Shown here: one piece after another, positions 22,809-33,538 of the stretch
Position numbering within the stretch: the stretch's first letter is position 1
How the letters are laid out: each line of letters begins with the position of its first letter
NCBI GenBank assembly: GCA_029582165.1
Contig: CM055871.1
Location: forward strand, 4,843,501 to 4,907,500
Direction of reading: 5' to 3'
Source of the DNA: Portulaca oleracea
Lineage: Eukaryota > Streptophyta > Magnoliopsida > Caryophyllales > Portulacaceae
DNA length: 64,000 bases
Notes under the pieces: generated by a model
Database searches by the model: none
Told to the model about the DNA's origin: nothing
The model's input: only the letters and a program-made list of their open reading frames with translations
Made by a program: the position numbers and the translations under genes

Positions 22809-22945
22809 CCCAGGTTCTCTATTGCTTGATCTTTGTTGTTCTTAGTTGTTTTGGTAAATTCTTTATGTAAAACCCCGAAAAATCTAAAGGTGTGGACCGT
22901 GACGTCGTTATTAAATTAGGTTGACTTCGTTAATTGTTAAATGTT

Positions 22946-23074
22946 CATTCTTCGGGCACGAGCCCGCCCATTCTTCGGATTTCTTTGTTGTTCTTAGTTG
23001 TTTTGGTAAATTCTTTATGTAATCAAGCACAAATTTCTTTGTTGTTCTTAATTGTTGACGTCATTAGACCCTTG

Positions 23075-23105
<31 letters not shown>

Positions 23106-23245
23106 CCGCCCATTCTTCGGGGCCCTGGTCTTTTCGGGCCGGGCCGAGTCTCTTTCAGAAAATGCGGCCTTGACCCGTAATTTTTCGGGCATGGTCGGGT
23201 CGAGCCAGACGGGTCCCCGGCCCATTGCCCAGGTCTACTTGAGAA
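22946..23245. other. Scrambled filler DNA at a duplication junction
   Basis: A patchwork: a GC-rich CGGGCACGAGCCCGCCC piece, a third partial copy of the PBS-downstream sequence (22978-23022), a fourth shorter copy (23035-23066), then (GAGCCC)n and a hAT-like end reading CCCATTGCCCAGGTCTA (23220-23236) without a visible 8-bp TSD. It ends abruptly in copia pre-integrase sequence. The mosaic suggests template switching during break repair. Confidence 0.6.
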
Positions 23246-24782
23246 TGAACTTTTAGTGATTTTATTAAGCATGCATGTCTTGCACTTTTCTATGTCATCA
23301 TTCAACTTAGGAATCAAATCAAGATCAGACATTTTCTTCAACTTTGAAAAGTTCACATGTCCTAATCTAGCATGCCATAAAAAGACTTATTCAAACTAGA
23401 CACATGCATATAAGCGTAAATCATGCCATCTTTATTACTTTTCGCATTCAACTTAAACATCTCCCCATAAGCATATCCCTTCCCTACAAAAATCCCACCC
23501 TTGGAAAGTACATAGTTATCTTCATGATAAACTTGCATAAAAAACCAAACTTGCTAAGAAGATAACCGGATACAAGATTCTTACAAACTTCCGGAGCTAG
23601 ATACACATCATTTAAAAGCAAAGATTTACCGGAAGTGAAAACAAGTTCCACTTGCCCAATGCTTTCAACTTTAACCGGATGGTTGTTGCCCATGTAGAGT
23701 TTCACACCATCATTCGCCGGTTTGAGAGTCTTGAATAAATTCTTGTCAATGCAAACATGCCTTGACGCACCCGAGTCTATATACCAATCATTACAACTAA
23801 TGGATACCATGTTAATATGATCCTTAATCGTGGCTACAAAGGAATTGAGTTCCTTCTCCTTATTCTTGCCCTTAGATGTGTCTTTCAAAAGACCATGTTT
23901 CTTTTTCCATTGGTAACACTCTCTCTTTGTGTGCCCCAGTTTGCCACATTCCCAACAAACTTGCTTAGGCTTTTGAATTCCCTTGCTAGATTTGTTGTGG
24001 CTCTTGTTCTTATTCTTATTTCCCTTATTCTCTTGCACCACATGGACCTTAGATTGCTCTTTGGAACCATCTTGTAGGTGTAACTCCTCTTCAATCCATA
24101 GATGGTTAGCCAAACCTTCAAGAGACATAGGCTCTTTCCGGTGCATGAGAGTCCTTTTAGTTTTATTCCAAGAAGAAGGTAACTTGTCAATAATAGAGGA
24201 TACGATTATATATTCATCCATGTTCAAATTGTGTTACTTGAAGTTACTCAAAATACGTTGAATCTCATGGAATTGATTTAGAATTTTCCTATTATCATCC
24301 ATCTTAAATTTCATGAATTGACTAACAAGAAAATTCTTACTTGACGCGTGTTCCGACACGTACTTAGCTTCAAGCATCTCCCAAAGCTTCTTTGCCGTTT
24401 CCACATGTTGATAGACATCAAAGAGAGTGTCGCTCATCCCGTTGAAAATGCATCCTCTACAAATGTAGTCGTCATTCTCCATCTTAAGCCTTTGCCGAGT
24501 TGCCTCCTTATCTTCCATGGGCATATTGTCTTTTTCTTGTTCCTTGCCTCCATCACTCGTGGAAATCTTGCCGGTTGCATCCTCTTTTGGAGACTCCTCG
24601 GTTGTCACCTTCTCGGCCGAAGGTTCTTGATTCACCTAGGGAGAAATCTCAATGTTAAGCACATAGGCCACATTGACAGTCGTTAGCAAGAAATGCATCT
24701 TCCTTTGCCAACGTCGGAAATCCACTCCTTTAAAGCGCTCTAGCTTTTGGAAATTGCTAGACATATAACGAAGCGAGGCCAT
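23246..24782 (-). pseudogene. Copia-W gag-protease-preintegrase fragment
   Basis: Minus-strand ATG at 24782 opens MASLRYMSSNFQKLERFKG, a copia gag start, with a stop near 24640. Gag continues through a UBN2-like region (ETAKKLWEMLEAKY) and, after a frame break near 24230, a zinc knuckle CWECGKLGHTKREC (about 23970-23925). The protease motif WYIDSGASRHVC (about 23790-23755) follows. Pre-integrase reads VNFSKLKKMSDLDLIPKL and CKTCMLNKIT (about 23350-23250), then is cut by filler DNA. Integrase, RT, RNase H and the 3' LTR are missing. The 20 bp between gag and the LTR do not match the usual tRNA-Met PBS. Confidence 0.85.
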
Positions 24783-24802
24783 TACTAAATAGTTCTTAAG
24801 AT

Positions 24803-25480
24803 TGTTGGAGGAAAGGGAGTAACGATATATAAAAAAATAATGGAAACTCGCTTGGATAACGCTAAGAGTCGTGGCCTAAAACTCACTTTCCTTAAGAACT
24901 ATTTACTATACCGTAAATGTTCAAAGGGATAAAATTTAGCACTTTTTACACTCAAGAATAATAGTTTGTCTCTTGAATCAATCAAGTATAGCTGCAGTCT
25001 AGACAAGAATGAGGATGTGATTAGCTTAGAATGGTGTGTCTCAAATAGCTTAGAATGTCTCCTATTTATAGGAGACTTCCATCCTCTTAGGATACCCTTT
25101 AGTCAAAGGATAATCAAGAGACTTACATGGAGAATCATATCCTTAATATGACCTTGACCAAGTCAAGTCATATAGTTGTTGGAATATCTTAATAATCGTG
25201 CTTAAATACAATATCAAACACTAATTACACAAAATCATATAGCCGTTAGAAATTAAAACAGTTCTGGGATCCAACACGGTCCGTGTTGGGTGCAACACGA
25301 CCCGTGTTGAGCCCAAGAATGTTTCCTTTGCTCACTGGAGACCAACACGACTCGTGTTGGTCCCAGACTCACCCGTGTTGATCATATTCTTGACGTTTTA
25401 CTTATATATGATCCTTGTACTTGTTATATATAATTCGTTAGGCTATATAATTATCTTATACCCTTGAAATATTTCCAACA
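24803..25480 (-). mobile_element. Copia-W 5' LTR
   Basis: 678 bp, TGTTGG...CCAACA, followed by TATTC as at the solo LTR. Palindromes at 25272, 25293 and 25343 (CAACACGGTCCGTGTTG, CAACACGACCCGTGTTG, CAACACGACTCGTGTTG) lie 200-290 bp upstream of the minus-strand TATAAATA in TCCTATTTATAGGA (about 25068-25081). Confidence 0.9.
25272..25380. promoter_or_regulatory. Palindrome array in Copia-W U3
   Basis: Three complete and one half copy of the 17-mer inverted repeat. The first is base-for-base the repeat found in the Copia-Y LTR, although the remainder of the two LTRs does not align. Confidence 0.7.
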
Positions 25481-25493
25481 TATTCTTCCTTGG

Positions 25494-25494
25494 C

Positions 25495-25551
<57 letters not shown>

Positions 25552-25563
25552 CATCATCATCAT
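25494..25563. repeat. (TTA)n / (CAT)n microsatellite
   Basis: Duplicate of 22618-22690, here ending in (CAT)n and (CTT)n. Confidence 0.95.
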
Positions 25564-25959
25564 CTTCTTCTTCCTATTCCGTCAAGTCTATTATCATCTA
25601 TTCCTCAAGAACAACAAAGGCGTATATATAATCAAGCACGGATTTCTATTATCCCCATTACGCATACACTCTGTTTGCTATCAGAGCTCCCAGGTTCTCT
25701 ATTGCTTGATCTTTGTTGTTCTTAGTTGTTTTGGTAAATTCTTTATGTAAAACCTCGAAAAATCCAAAAGTGTTGACCGTGACGTCGTTAGTAAATTAGG
25801 TTGACTTCGTTAATTGTTAAATGTTCATTTGTGATTATTTATGCTGACACTTGGGCTCGTAGGATCGTTGAGGGACTAACAATGGTAAAATAGTAATTTT
25901 ATATGTTACGGGAACGTGCTTGGGAGTAAGGGTAAATTGGTAATTTCTTGTGTTGTTAT

Positions 25960-26121
25960 TATTAGCATTATTACTATGTGATTATTATTATTATTATTAT
26001 AATTATTATTATTATGTGATTATTATTATTATAATTATTATTGTTATTATTTTTGTTATGTGATTATTATTATGTGATAATATGTGATTATTATTATTAT
26101 TATTATTATTACTATTATTGA

Positions 26122-26157
<36 letters not shown>

Positions 26158-26162
26158 TATTG

Positions 26163-26203
<41 letters not shown>

Positions 26204-26220
26204 GTGATAATATGTGTACT
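25960..26220. repeat. Compound (TTA)n microsatellite with TATGTGAT spacers
   Basis: ATT trinucleotide runs punctuated by TATGTGATTATT and ACTATTATTGAT units, i.e. a compound, partly higher-order microsatellite inside the solo LTR. Confidence 0.9.
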
Positions 26221-27684
26221 TATCCATGTACTTACGTATGATGTATTTTAATTTTCTTGTAAATTATGTTTAGGGTTTTAGATAATAATATTCTTGTACG
26301 TATGAATTAGGATGTGTAATTATCAAGATTAATTCTTGTTCGTTTAGTACGATTCTTGGAAAAAGAATTAGTTGTTGTGATTCTTGATTGTTAGTTTTAA
26401 TGTTTATATATTCTTTATATTTCATTCACATCTTCTCTTGTTCATTCTTGTGCCTTTGATTAAGAAATTTCATGTTCTTTGATCATCCATGATGCTATTA
26501 TAGGATCTTAAAAGAGTATGTTATAGAACTCAGGTTTAGGGTGACGTTAATGTTATTTCATGCATGCTTGGGTTAGAGAAGTTATTAAAATTGTTTCATG
26601 TTTTACAATTTGGTTTGATGATAGGAAGTTTGATGTTTGGAACTTGTTGGATTGGATTAGATACCCTTACCCTTAGTCACTGTTTTAAACCCAAATTAGG
26701 ACCCCGGGATCGAATGGTGAAAGTTAGAACCGAAACTACCAATTATAATGGAACCGCGAACGGGACAATTTCGATAGGGTGTAAAGAACGGGTCACCACA
26801 AGAAGTATAGTTGTCCTTTGATCGAACCCTTTGAACTGGAGGTTCCCTCAGATGTTACTATTCATAGGAATTTTGCGGATCAGACTTTGGATTGTATAAA
26901 TCGAGTTATACCCCGATTACCAGACCTAGGTTAGATCTGGACAATTTGGGTTGATGGCCACTTTGAGGACCTTAGGGCGTGTTTTGGGTCTCAAGTTCAA
27001 CATAAGAGTTTTAGTAGACATTCTGAGGTTTCCCAATAGTCTAAAACCAGACCCATTGGATGTCGGGAAGTCAAGTTACAACCCTTTTTATGTGAATGTT
27101 GTAATCTATCTTGTTGATATTAATTACTAGTGAATGTGTTGTTGAGTGAAAATGTCTATTTGGTTTTATTATGTGATTACTTGGAATGTGTTGGATAATT
27201 TAAAGTGTAAATTCATGAATTATGGGAACCTATAGTGTTCCTAGGGGAGGATTAGATAGAAGGTAGTTAATACTAACTTCGAAGGGCGTGTTTTGATTAG
27301 AGTAATTATTTCTATTTTAGGCCCGAGGTAATTCGCTCGTTAGTGAGCTCAAGTGTGTTTGTTTTTGCTGTGAAGTGCAGCTAATCAGGTAATGTCAATG
27401 CCCTAATCCCCACTGGGATGCACTTTGAATGTGTTTTTGTTGATTTATATTATGTTTTGGAATTCCCATCCTGAAGGTGACTTCATGTGGAAATTGTGAT
27501 CATCTGTTCTGGATAACTATTTGTAATTATTATACCTTGATTTATGAGTTGAGAAATTTGATGGTCTTTTATTAGTAGTTTTTTTATTGGTTTTGATAAC
27601 CTGAGTCGGGTTTGACTTGAGAGTTGTGAGCTGAGATTTGCATAAGATACTAATAATTCAAGTGAAACATTAAGCGGGTTTATT

Positions 27685-27920
27685 TGGTCGTAGCCTGTGG
27701 TAGGCAAAGGGTCAGGGACCCTGGTCGTAGCCTGTGGTAGGCAGAAATGTGAACTCTTGATATTCTGGTCGTAGCCTGTGGTAGGCAAAAATGTGAACTT
27801 TTGATAATTTTTGGTCATAGCCTGTGGTAGGCAAAGGGTCTGGGACCCTGGTCGTAGCCAGTGGTAGGCAGAAATGTGAACTTTTGATAATTTCTGGTCG
27901 TAGCTTGTGGTAGGCTGAGG
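27685..27920 (+). repeat. Six-copy structured repeat TGGTCGTAGCCTGTGGTAGGC
   Basis: Copies begin at 27685, 27722, 27766, 27812, 27849 and 27895 (spacings 37, 44, 46, 37, 46). Each contains GCCTGTGGTAGGC, a stem-loop of four pairs, and the 37-bp spacers carry a second inverted pair GGGTC..GACCC. The alternation of spacers indicates a dimer/trimer higher-order unit. Confidence 0.85.
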
Positions 27921-28432
27921 ATCTGGGATCCGGTCTGATATTCGTTACTTTAAGGGATATGACATCCCGCCCGCATAATAAAATAAATTGGTTGGGTTGA
28001 GAAAATAGTTAAGGGTTAAAGGTTTTGTAGAATGGTTTAACTGTTTCCCCTTTTCCTTAAATGAGTTGAAATGAACTTGAATTGCTTTTAACCGTTAGGG
28101 GCAGACATTATTGAGATTTCCCCCTCATTTTTGAAATGTTTTGTTTTCAGGTAATGATCAATATGCTGGGAACGGGAATTAGCAGTGAGGCTTGGCATGC
28201 TTAGTTTTTATTAGTTGTGTTATGTTCAGAAAGACTTGAAGTTAGCTTGAGTTTGTTAGTTTGGTTACCGTTGTCGAACAGTTGTAGTTTTTTCTTCTCG
28301 CCTTGTATTCCTTCGGGGATACGACAGTGACGCCCAGTTGGAATAAAAAAAATGAGACTTCCGCTGAGTTTTCCGTTAACGTTAGTTGATTTTGACTTTT
28401 TTATAATTGAATTTTCGGGGCGTTACACTTTA

Positions 28433-29945
28433 TTGTAGGATCATATTGGTGACCACCATTCCCAGTGTGTTTACATTGTTGGATTGAAATTTTAACATTC
28501 AACAAGTGACTATTGGAGTATTTTGGGGTTGTGGTTCTATTGTGGTGATTGGGTGAACAACAAGGTGTCATCTATTGTCTCTCTTGTGCATAGCTACACA
28601 AAAACACTAAGCCAAACACAAGCCAACTACAAAGAACCTAGCTCCTCAAAAAAATTCTCAAACACAATATGTCCTCTATTTATTCTTCTTGGTATTGAAC
28701 ATCCCAACGATCCAAACCGAGAGGAATCTAGTCGACATCAAAGGGCTTCAATGGGAACCTCGTTTGAAGACGCCCCTAACCCGGGCTATGAGAGTCGGTT
28801 CTCACGCATCGAGAACGTCCTTGATGCCATTATTGCGAGAGTCACTCAGATTAATGTACACCTCCAGGTGCGACCGCCACCTACGTGGAGAGAGGGACCT
28901 TCCCCAAGCCCTATCTGTGCTCCTCCGAACTTTGGGTTGAGTGACGACGATGAGGGTTCCATACATATGTTTTGACATCGGGGAAGAGGCGAACACTCGG
29001 TAGGGATGACTGCACGTCATCAAAGTTGAGCTACCGGAGTTTCAAGTTTCTCTTGATCTGAATGAGTATTTGGAATGGGTTCAACTGGTTGAGTAGATAT
29101 TTGAAGCCAAGGGTTATAGTGACGAGAAGGCTTTCAAAGAGCAAGCTTGAAGTTGACTAAGGTAGCCTCATTATGGTTTTAGAGCGTGAAAACATAACGG
29201 GCTAGAGAAGGTTGTCGAAAGATTTCTTCATGGGAAAAGCTTAAGAAACTCATGAACAAGTGATTCTTACCAAGCACTTACAAACAAGACATACTACGGA
29301 GGCTCTTCGCCCTTGAACAAGGGAAGAGAAGTGTGATTAAGTATATTCAAGATTTCTAGCAACTCTTGATCAAGAGTGACCTCCAAGAGCCACCCGCGCA
29401 GACCATGATGCGATTCTTGAACGACTTATCTCCGTCAATCGCCCAGAAGGTTGAGATCCAACCATATCATTCTTTGGATGAATTGCGCAGCATTTCCATC
29501 AAGATCTAGAAGGAACAAGGAGAAGGCTAATGCTAGGCCTTTCCAAAGGTCATTTGTACCTTCCCTAAGGTCGAATCCTATAGTTTCACCGAAGCCTCAA
29601 GAGACACCTAGAGCTACTACTACTCCTCCGCCTCCGAAGGTTGACAAGGGCAAAGTCATTTTATATTCATCCCCTATGACCTTACCTAAGAGAATGGAGG
29701 GAAAGAAATGTTTCAAATATCAAGGCTATGGTCATTTCCAAGCCGATTGCCCTATTAGAAGAACTATGACTATCCAAGAAGTACAAGAAATTGAGAATGA
29801 GTTGTTGGTGGCACAAGAAGATGAGGAGTATGTAGTTGAGGATGGTAGTGAATATGAGGGTGATGATGTCCACGACACACTCACTCCCGACCGTAGTGAG
29901 ATGCTTGTGTTGAAGAGGGTACTTCATGTGAGTGTTCGGTCTCGT
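28433..29945 (+). pseudogene. Gypsy-Z gag
   Basis: After about 300 bp of leader, the plus strand shows a gag-like start near 28749 (MGTSFEDAPNPGYESRFSRI). After a gap with stops comes the retrotrans-gag core: DLNEYLEWVQ near 29060, FLPSTYKQD-like text and SVIEYIQDF near 29330-29350, and QTMMRFLNDLSP near 29400. A basic region follows, then a knuckle KCFKYQGYGHFQADCP (about 29706), in which the second cysteine is now tyrosine. An acidic tail leads to EMLVLKRVLHV, the usual gag-protease joint, where the Athila block interrupts. Multiple frameshifts and stops; not translatable as one protein. Confidence 0.8.
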
Positions 29946-30080
29946 TCACCTAGGATTTGTTGTTTCTTCGTGGTCTTTTATAGGGAGTCTTGCTTGTTTT
30001 AGCCCCGTCTGCTTTCACTGTCTTCTCGAAAGCTAAGGGTAGTTCACCTAGGATTTGTTGTTTCTTCGTGGTCGTAGCAT
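29946..30080. repeat. Direct repeat at left edge of the Athila block
   Basis: GTTCACCTAGGATTTGTTG and the next 13 bases occur twice (29944-29975 and 30038-30069), about 94 bp apart, just where Gypsy-Z coding sequence ends. The upper copy may be a repair scar at the insertion point. Confidence 0.55.
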
Positions 30081-30229
30081 TTTATATGTTGGTTATGATG
30101 TTTTCTTAGTCTTGTAGGTTAATAAGGAGTTAGAGCCGAAAATCGAGCGAAAAAGGCAAAAACGGAACAAAATTTCACAAAGTATGGAGAGCAGCAGCAG
30201 GAGTGTTGAGCAGCAGAGAGCCACGCCTG

Positions 30230-30545
30230 AGTCTGTCTTTGTCACGGCCGTGACCTGGGCTTGTGATCTTGTGGCTTGCAAATTTCAGCTAGGAGGAGGA
30301 AATCAAGACGGGTGTCACGCCCGAGTCGCCTAATGACTCGGTCGCGACCAACCTCTGCAAATCATCACTGAAGCCAAGAAAATAGCTAAGGCAGGGAAGA
30401 CCAGATGGCTGTCACGCCCGAGTCGCCTAATGACTCAGTCGTGACCAGTTCCTGTGAGACCGAGAAAAGTGCAAAGGCAAAGGACTCTCCGGTGACCAGA
30501 AGCCAATCACGCCCGCGACGTGACCTGACTCGCCCGAGTCACTCT
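30230..30545. promoter_or_regulatory. GTCACGCCCGAGTCGC repeat array upstream of TATA
   Basis: Words such as GTCACGGCCGTGAC (30241), GTCACGCCCGAGTCGCCTAA (30317 and 30411) and ATGACTCGGTCGCGACC recur, then the TATA box TGTATATATACC at 30595. Same architecture as in Gypsy-Z, Copia-Y and Copia-W, but different words. Confidence 0.65.
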
Positions 30546-30594
30546 GTTTTTTTTGCGCAATTTCTCTGGGTGAAGTGCTACGTTTTGTGTAGCT

Positions 30595-30606
30595 CTGTAT
30601 ATATAC
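30595..30606 (+). promoter_or_regulatory. Athila-like LTR TATA box
   Basis: TGTATATATACC, followed about 85 bp later by CT-rich leader sequence (CTTTCTCTCTC). Confidence 0.65.
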
Positions 30607-31376
30607 CCTTAGCAATGCAATTAGTAGCAGTTTTGGTTTTAGCATTGTTTTACTTAGTTTTCCTTACTTTCTCCTTTCAAGTTCATGCAATTGCTTTCTC
30701 TCTCTTAGGGTTTCAAGTAAATTTTTCTCCAAGTCTTCTTGTGTTCTTGGTTGTAATCAACCTTTCTTTGAAGTAATTTCAGCAAATTTCTCCTTCATTT
30801 CCCTTGTTTCCTTTGATTTCATTGAGATTGTTATTGAAAGTTTCTAGGATAGCCACAAAATCAATCATTTTAGTGAAAAGGGGGATTAAGAATCACAAAT
30901 CCTACTTTGAAGTGAGGATTTGAGGGTTCTTAGTAACTTGATTCACACTTTCTTATTTGTTCGGGGAAAGTTCCAAAATGAAGATCAAGGATGAAGGTTG
31001 AAGAATAGATAATATGTTGAATCTTCAAGGGTATGGACTTAGTACCTAATTTCATCTTTAGTTAGTTTATTGCTTAATTACTTGCTATTAATTGCTTCCT
31101 TGATTAGTGTGATAGTTTTTAAGTGCTATTGAATGTATTTCTTGCTAGTGTGTTACTTTTTATTGGTATTGATTGCTTTGAGTAGTTTTGTGATAGTATC
31201 TTAATGGTTATGTCTTAGTTGCATGATTAGGATTAGTTTAAAAGCTTAATTTACATATTTTACTTTTTTCTACACTTGGACCCTATAGCAAACCGATAGC
31301 CTAAGAAAGCCTAACAACCCATCCTCGTGATTCGACATCCCTACTAAAACCACAAAAAAAACTTACAACCGAACAA

Positions 31377-31395
31377 TGGCGCAATTGCCGGGGAT
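31377..31395 (+). other. Athila-like primer-binding site
   Basis: TGGCGCAATTGCCGGGGAT, close to the Athila/Tat-type PBS (TGGCGCCGTTGCCGGGG, usually assigned to tRNA-Asp). Two central mismatches. Confidence 0.75.
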
Positions 31396-31494
31396 GGCGT
31401 TATTTGGTAGTTTAGGAGCTTGGTTTGTTTGTGAATAGTTGTGAATAGTTTATTGCTTTGATCAATTAGAACTTAAGTTTAAAATCACTAAAAA

Positions 31495-33538
31495 TTGAAT
31501 AAAATTGAAAAACGAACAAAAAGAGTTAAAGAGCCACATGCCAAGGGTTGGGTTCGTAGTTCCGAGACTCATCGGCTGATTAGAAAGGAGACACCCGTAA
31601 TCGACCTACAAAGGATGGCTGGGGCGGATGAACACATGGTGACCTTGAATGAGCAGTTGTATCCTACTTACAACCCACCACCATCATGCTTTGTTTTGCC
31701 AACCCTACCTCAGGGAGTGACCTTCGACCCACGGCAATATCACACCCAAAACCTTCCATTGTTTACGGGGACTGGGTTAGCTTTGATTTGGACTGCTGAA
31801 TATAAGGAGTATCTTAGTATGGTTACCCCACCAGGAGTGCCTTTGGACTATGTTTTGTTGAAGTATCTTCCATTTTCTTTACTGGACGCCGCTAAGCGGT
31901 GGATGTATAGATTCAAGCTAAGCCCAGATCCATAGACTCGTGGGATAGCTTTCTTAAGGTGTTCATGAAAAGATATTTCCCAAATTCTCTAGCTTTCCAA
32001 CTTAGGAATTCCATTATGAAGTTTAGGCAAGATAAGGGAGAGCCTTACTGGAAGGTTTTCGAGCGTTTCAAGAACTAGTTGTCTCAGTTTCCCCACCATG
32101 GGTTTGATTTGGTTAGGTTGTGCCAAATAGTTTATGAGGGATTGCCCAAGAGACTAGAGTTACATTAGAATCCATGTGTCAAGGGGGGTTTATGGACAAG
32201 ACTACTGAGGAAGCTTGGGATTTTCTTGAGGGTATGTCGGAGAGGGCTATGCTGTGGGGTAACACGAGGGATGAGTCGATAGGAGCCCAGTTGTCTAATG
32301 CGAAAGGGGGAGTCTATACGGTTAGTGAAAACACGGGTTATGAGGTTAGGTTTGCATCTTTAGAGAACATGATTAAGACCCTAACTCAACAACAACTAGC
32401 AGCTTCTAAGTCCCAAACCTGTGTGCAGGTGAACTCTTGGGAACAACCTGTTTCCCCGACCCCCCCCCCCCAATCTCAATTGTCGTGTGCATGGTGTCAA
32501 GGTGTTGATCATGTGTATGCTACTTGTCCTCTTTACATGCAACATGTGTCTTCTAGCACGGAAAATGTGAATGCAATGTACCACAATTACCGACCTGACC
32601 ATTATCAGCATTACCAAAACTAAGGGATGCGCAAGAACCCTCTTCTGTCTTACGGGCCAGATAACCAAAATGTCTTGAGACCGCCGCTTCACCAAGGAGG
32701 AGGTTTCCAAGGAAACCCACCTCCTCATCCTCAACCTCAACTTCAACCTAGACCACCACCCCAGATTGCTTATCAAGCACCTCGAGGGCCGCCTATCCAA
32801 CCCCAAATTGCCCATACCAGACCTCCACCAGGGTATTCGAGTGAGGATAGGCATGATAAGAAGATTAGGGAGTTGGAGAATGGTTTAAAGATTGTCCAGG
32901 ATTCTACCCAGGATTCTATTAAGAGTGAAGTGCAGAAAGCGTCAGAGAAAATGATTAAGTAGTTTAATGAAAATTTCTCTCAGTTGATGATGGCCCATTG
33001 GGATAGAGGTACCTTCCCTGGACAACCCGAGGCAAACCCCAACGGGCAAGCCTCCAGTTCGTCATCATGTGACCCTAACCAAATTAGAGGCCTTAATGTT
33101 GTGATAACCCTTCGATCTGGAAAGGAAGTAGACAATAGGGTCCAAAAGCCACGTACTGATGTGTGTGGTAAACAATCTGTGTGTGATGAGCCTATTGATG
33201 AGTTGGTATCTATAGAGGATGAGCCCTATGAGGAGGAGAGGTCAACTACCATAGTTGAGCCTCATAGTGCAAATACCTTACCTAAAGTGACTCCTATGCC
33301 TAGTCCACCACCGCCCGTGGCTTACAAGCCACCTCCTCCCTTTCCTCAAAGTTTAAGGGGGAGTAAAGACCAGAAGCTCTTAGACAAGATTAAGGAGACT
33401 TTTCCCCAGGTAAAGGTAAACATCCCTCTCTTAGAGATAGTCCAACAGTGCCCACCTTATGCTAGATTCCTTAAAGAGTTGTGCACCATGAAAAGAGCGA
33501 CCCAAGTACCAAAGAAGGCCTTCTTGGCCTCAATGTGA
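31495..33538 (+). pseudogene. Athila-like gag
   Basis: Gag core: LPLFTGTGLALIWTAEYKEY (about 31755) and KYLPFSLLDAAKRWMY (about 31860), with a stop at 31933. It continues in other frames (YFPNSLAFQLRNSIMKFRQ, 31970-). The zinc knuckle CAWCQGVDHVYATC (C-x2-C-x4-H-x4-C, about 32485-32530) is intact. A proline-rich stretch follows (about 32690-32850), then a charged coiled-coil-like stretch, and the protein runs into the protease region. In-frame stops near 31933, 32168, 32621 and 32960. Confidence 0.8.

Larger units (their letters stand above)
21933..22945. repeat. Duplicated block (copy 1 of 21933-22945 / 24803-25825)
   Basis: About 1 kb shared directly with 24803-25825. It comprises the Copia-W LTR, the end of the Gypsy-Z LTR with (TTA)n, the PBS region, and the first 80 bp of the gypsy LTR that starts TGTAAAACC (22866 and 25746). 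Since three different elements are shared in the same order, the block was duplicated after all of them had inserted. Confidence 0.85.
25746..28427. mobile_element. 2.7-kb Ty3/gypsy-type solo LTR
   Basis: Begins TGTAAAACCTCGAAAAATCC and ends ATTTTCGGGGCGTTACA, complementary-style ends typical of long gypsy LTRs. TSD CTTTA is perfect (25741-25745, 28428-28432). It interrupts Gypsy-Z between PBS and gag. No interior is present, so it is a solo LTR, produced by LTR-LTR recombination. Contains a long (TTA/TTG)n region (25960-26215) and a cluster of six hairpin-forming repeats (27685-27920). The terminal style and size recall Tekay/Del chromoviruses; lineage is inferred only. Confidence 0.85.

Noticed and set aside
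22616..22870. ORF starting MAIIIIII... (also 25490-25750)
   Set aside because: Product of the (TTA)n repeat in a gypsy LTR.
23048..23356. Fusion protein joining copia pre-integrase to a Gly/Ser/Arg/Pro-rich tail
   Set aside because: The tail is the accidental translation of GC-rich filler/hAT-like DNA.
32396..32854. Arg-rich minus-strand ORF of 152 codons
   Set aside because: Antisense of the Athila-like gag proline-rich region.
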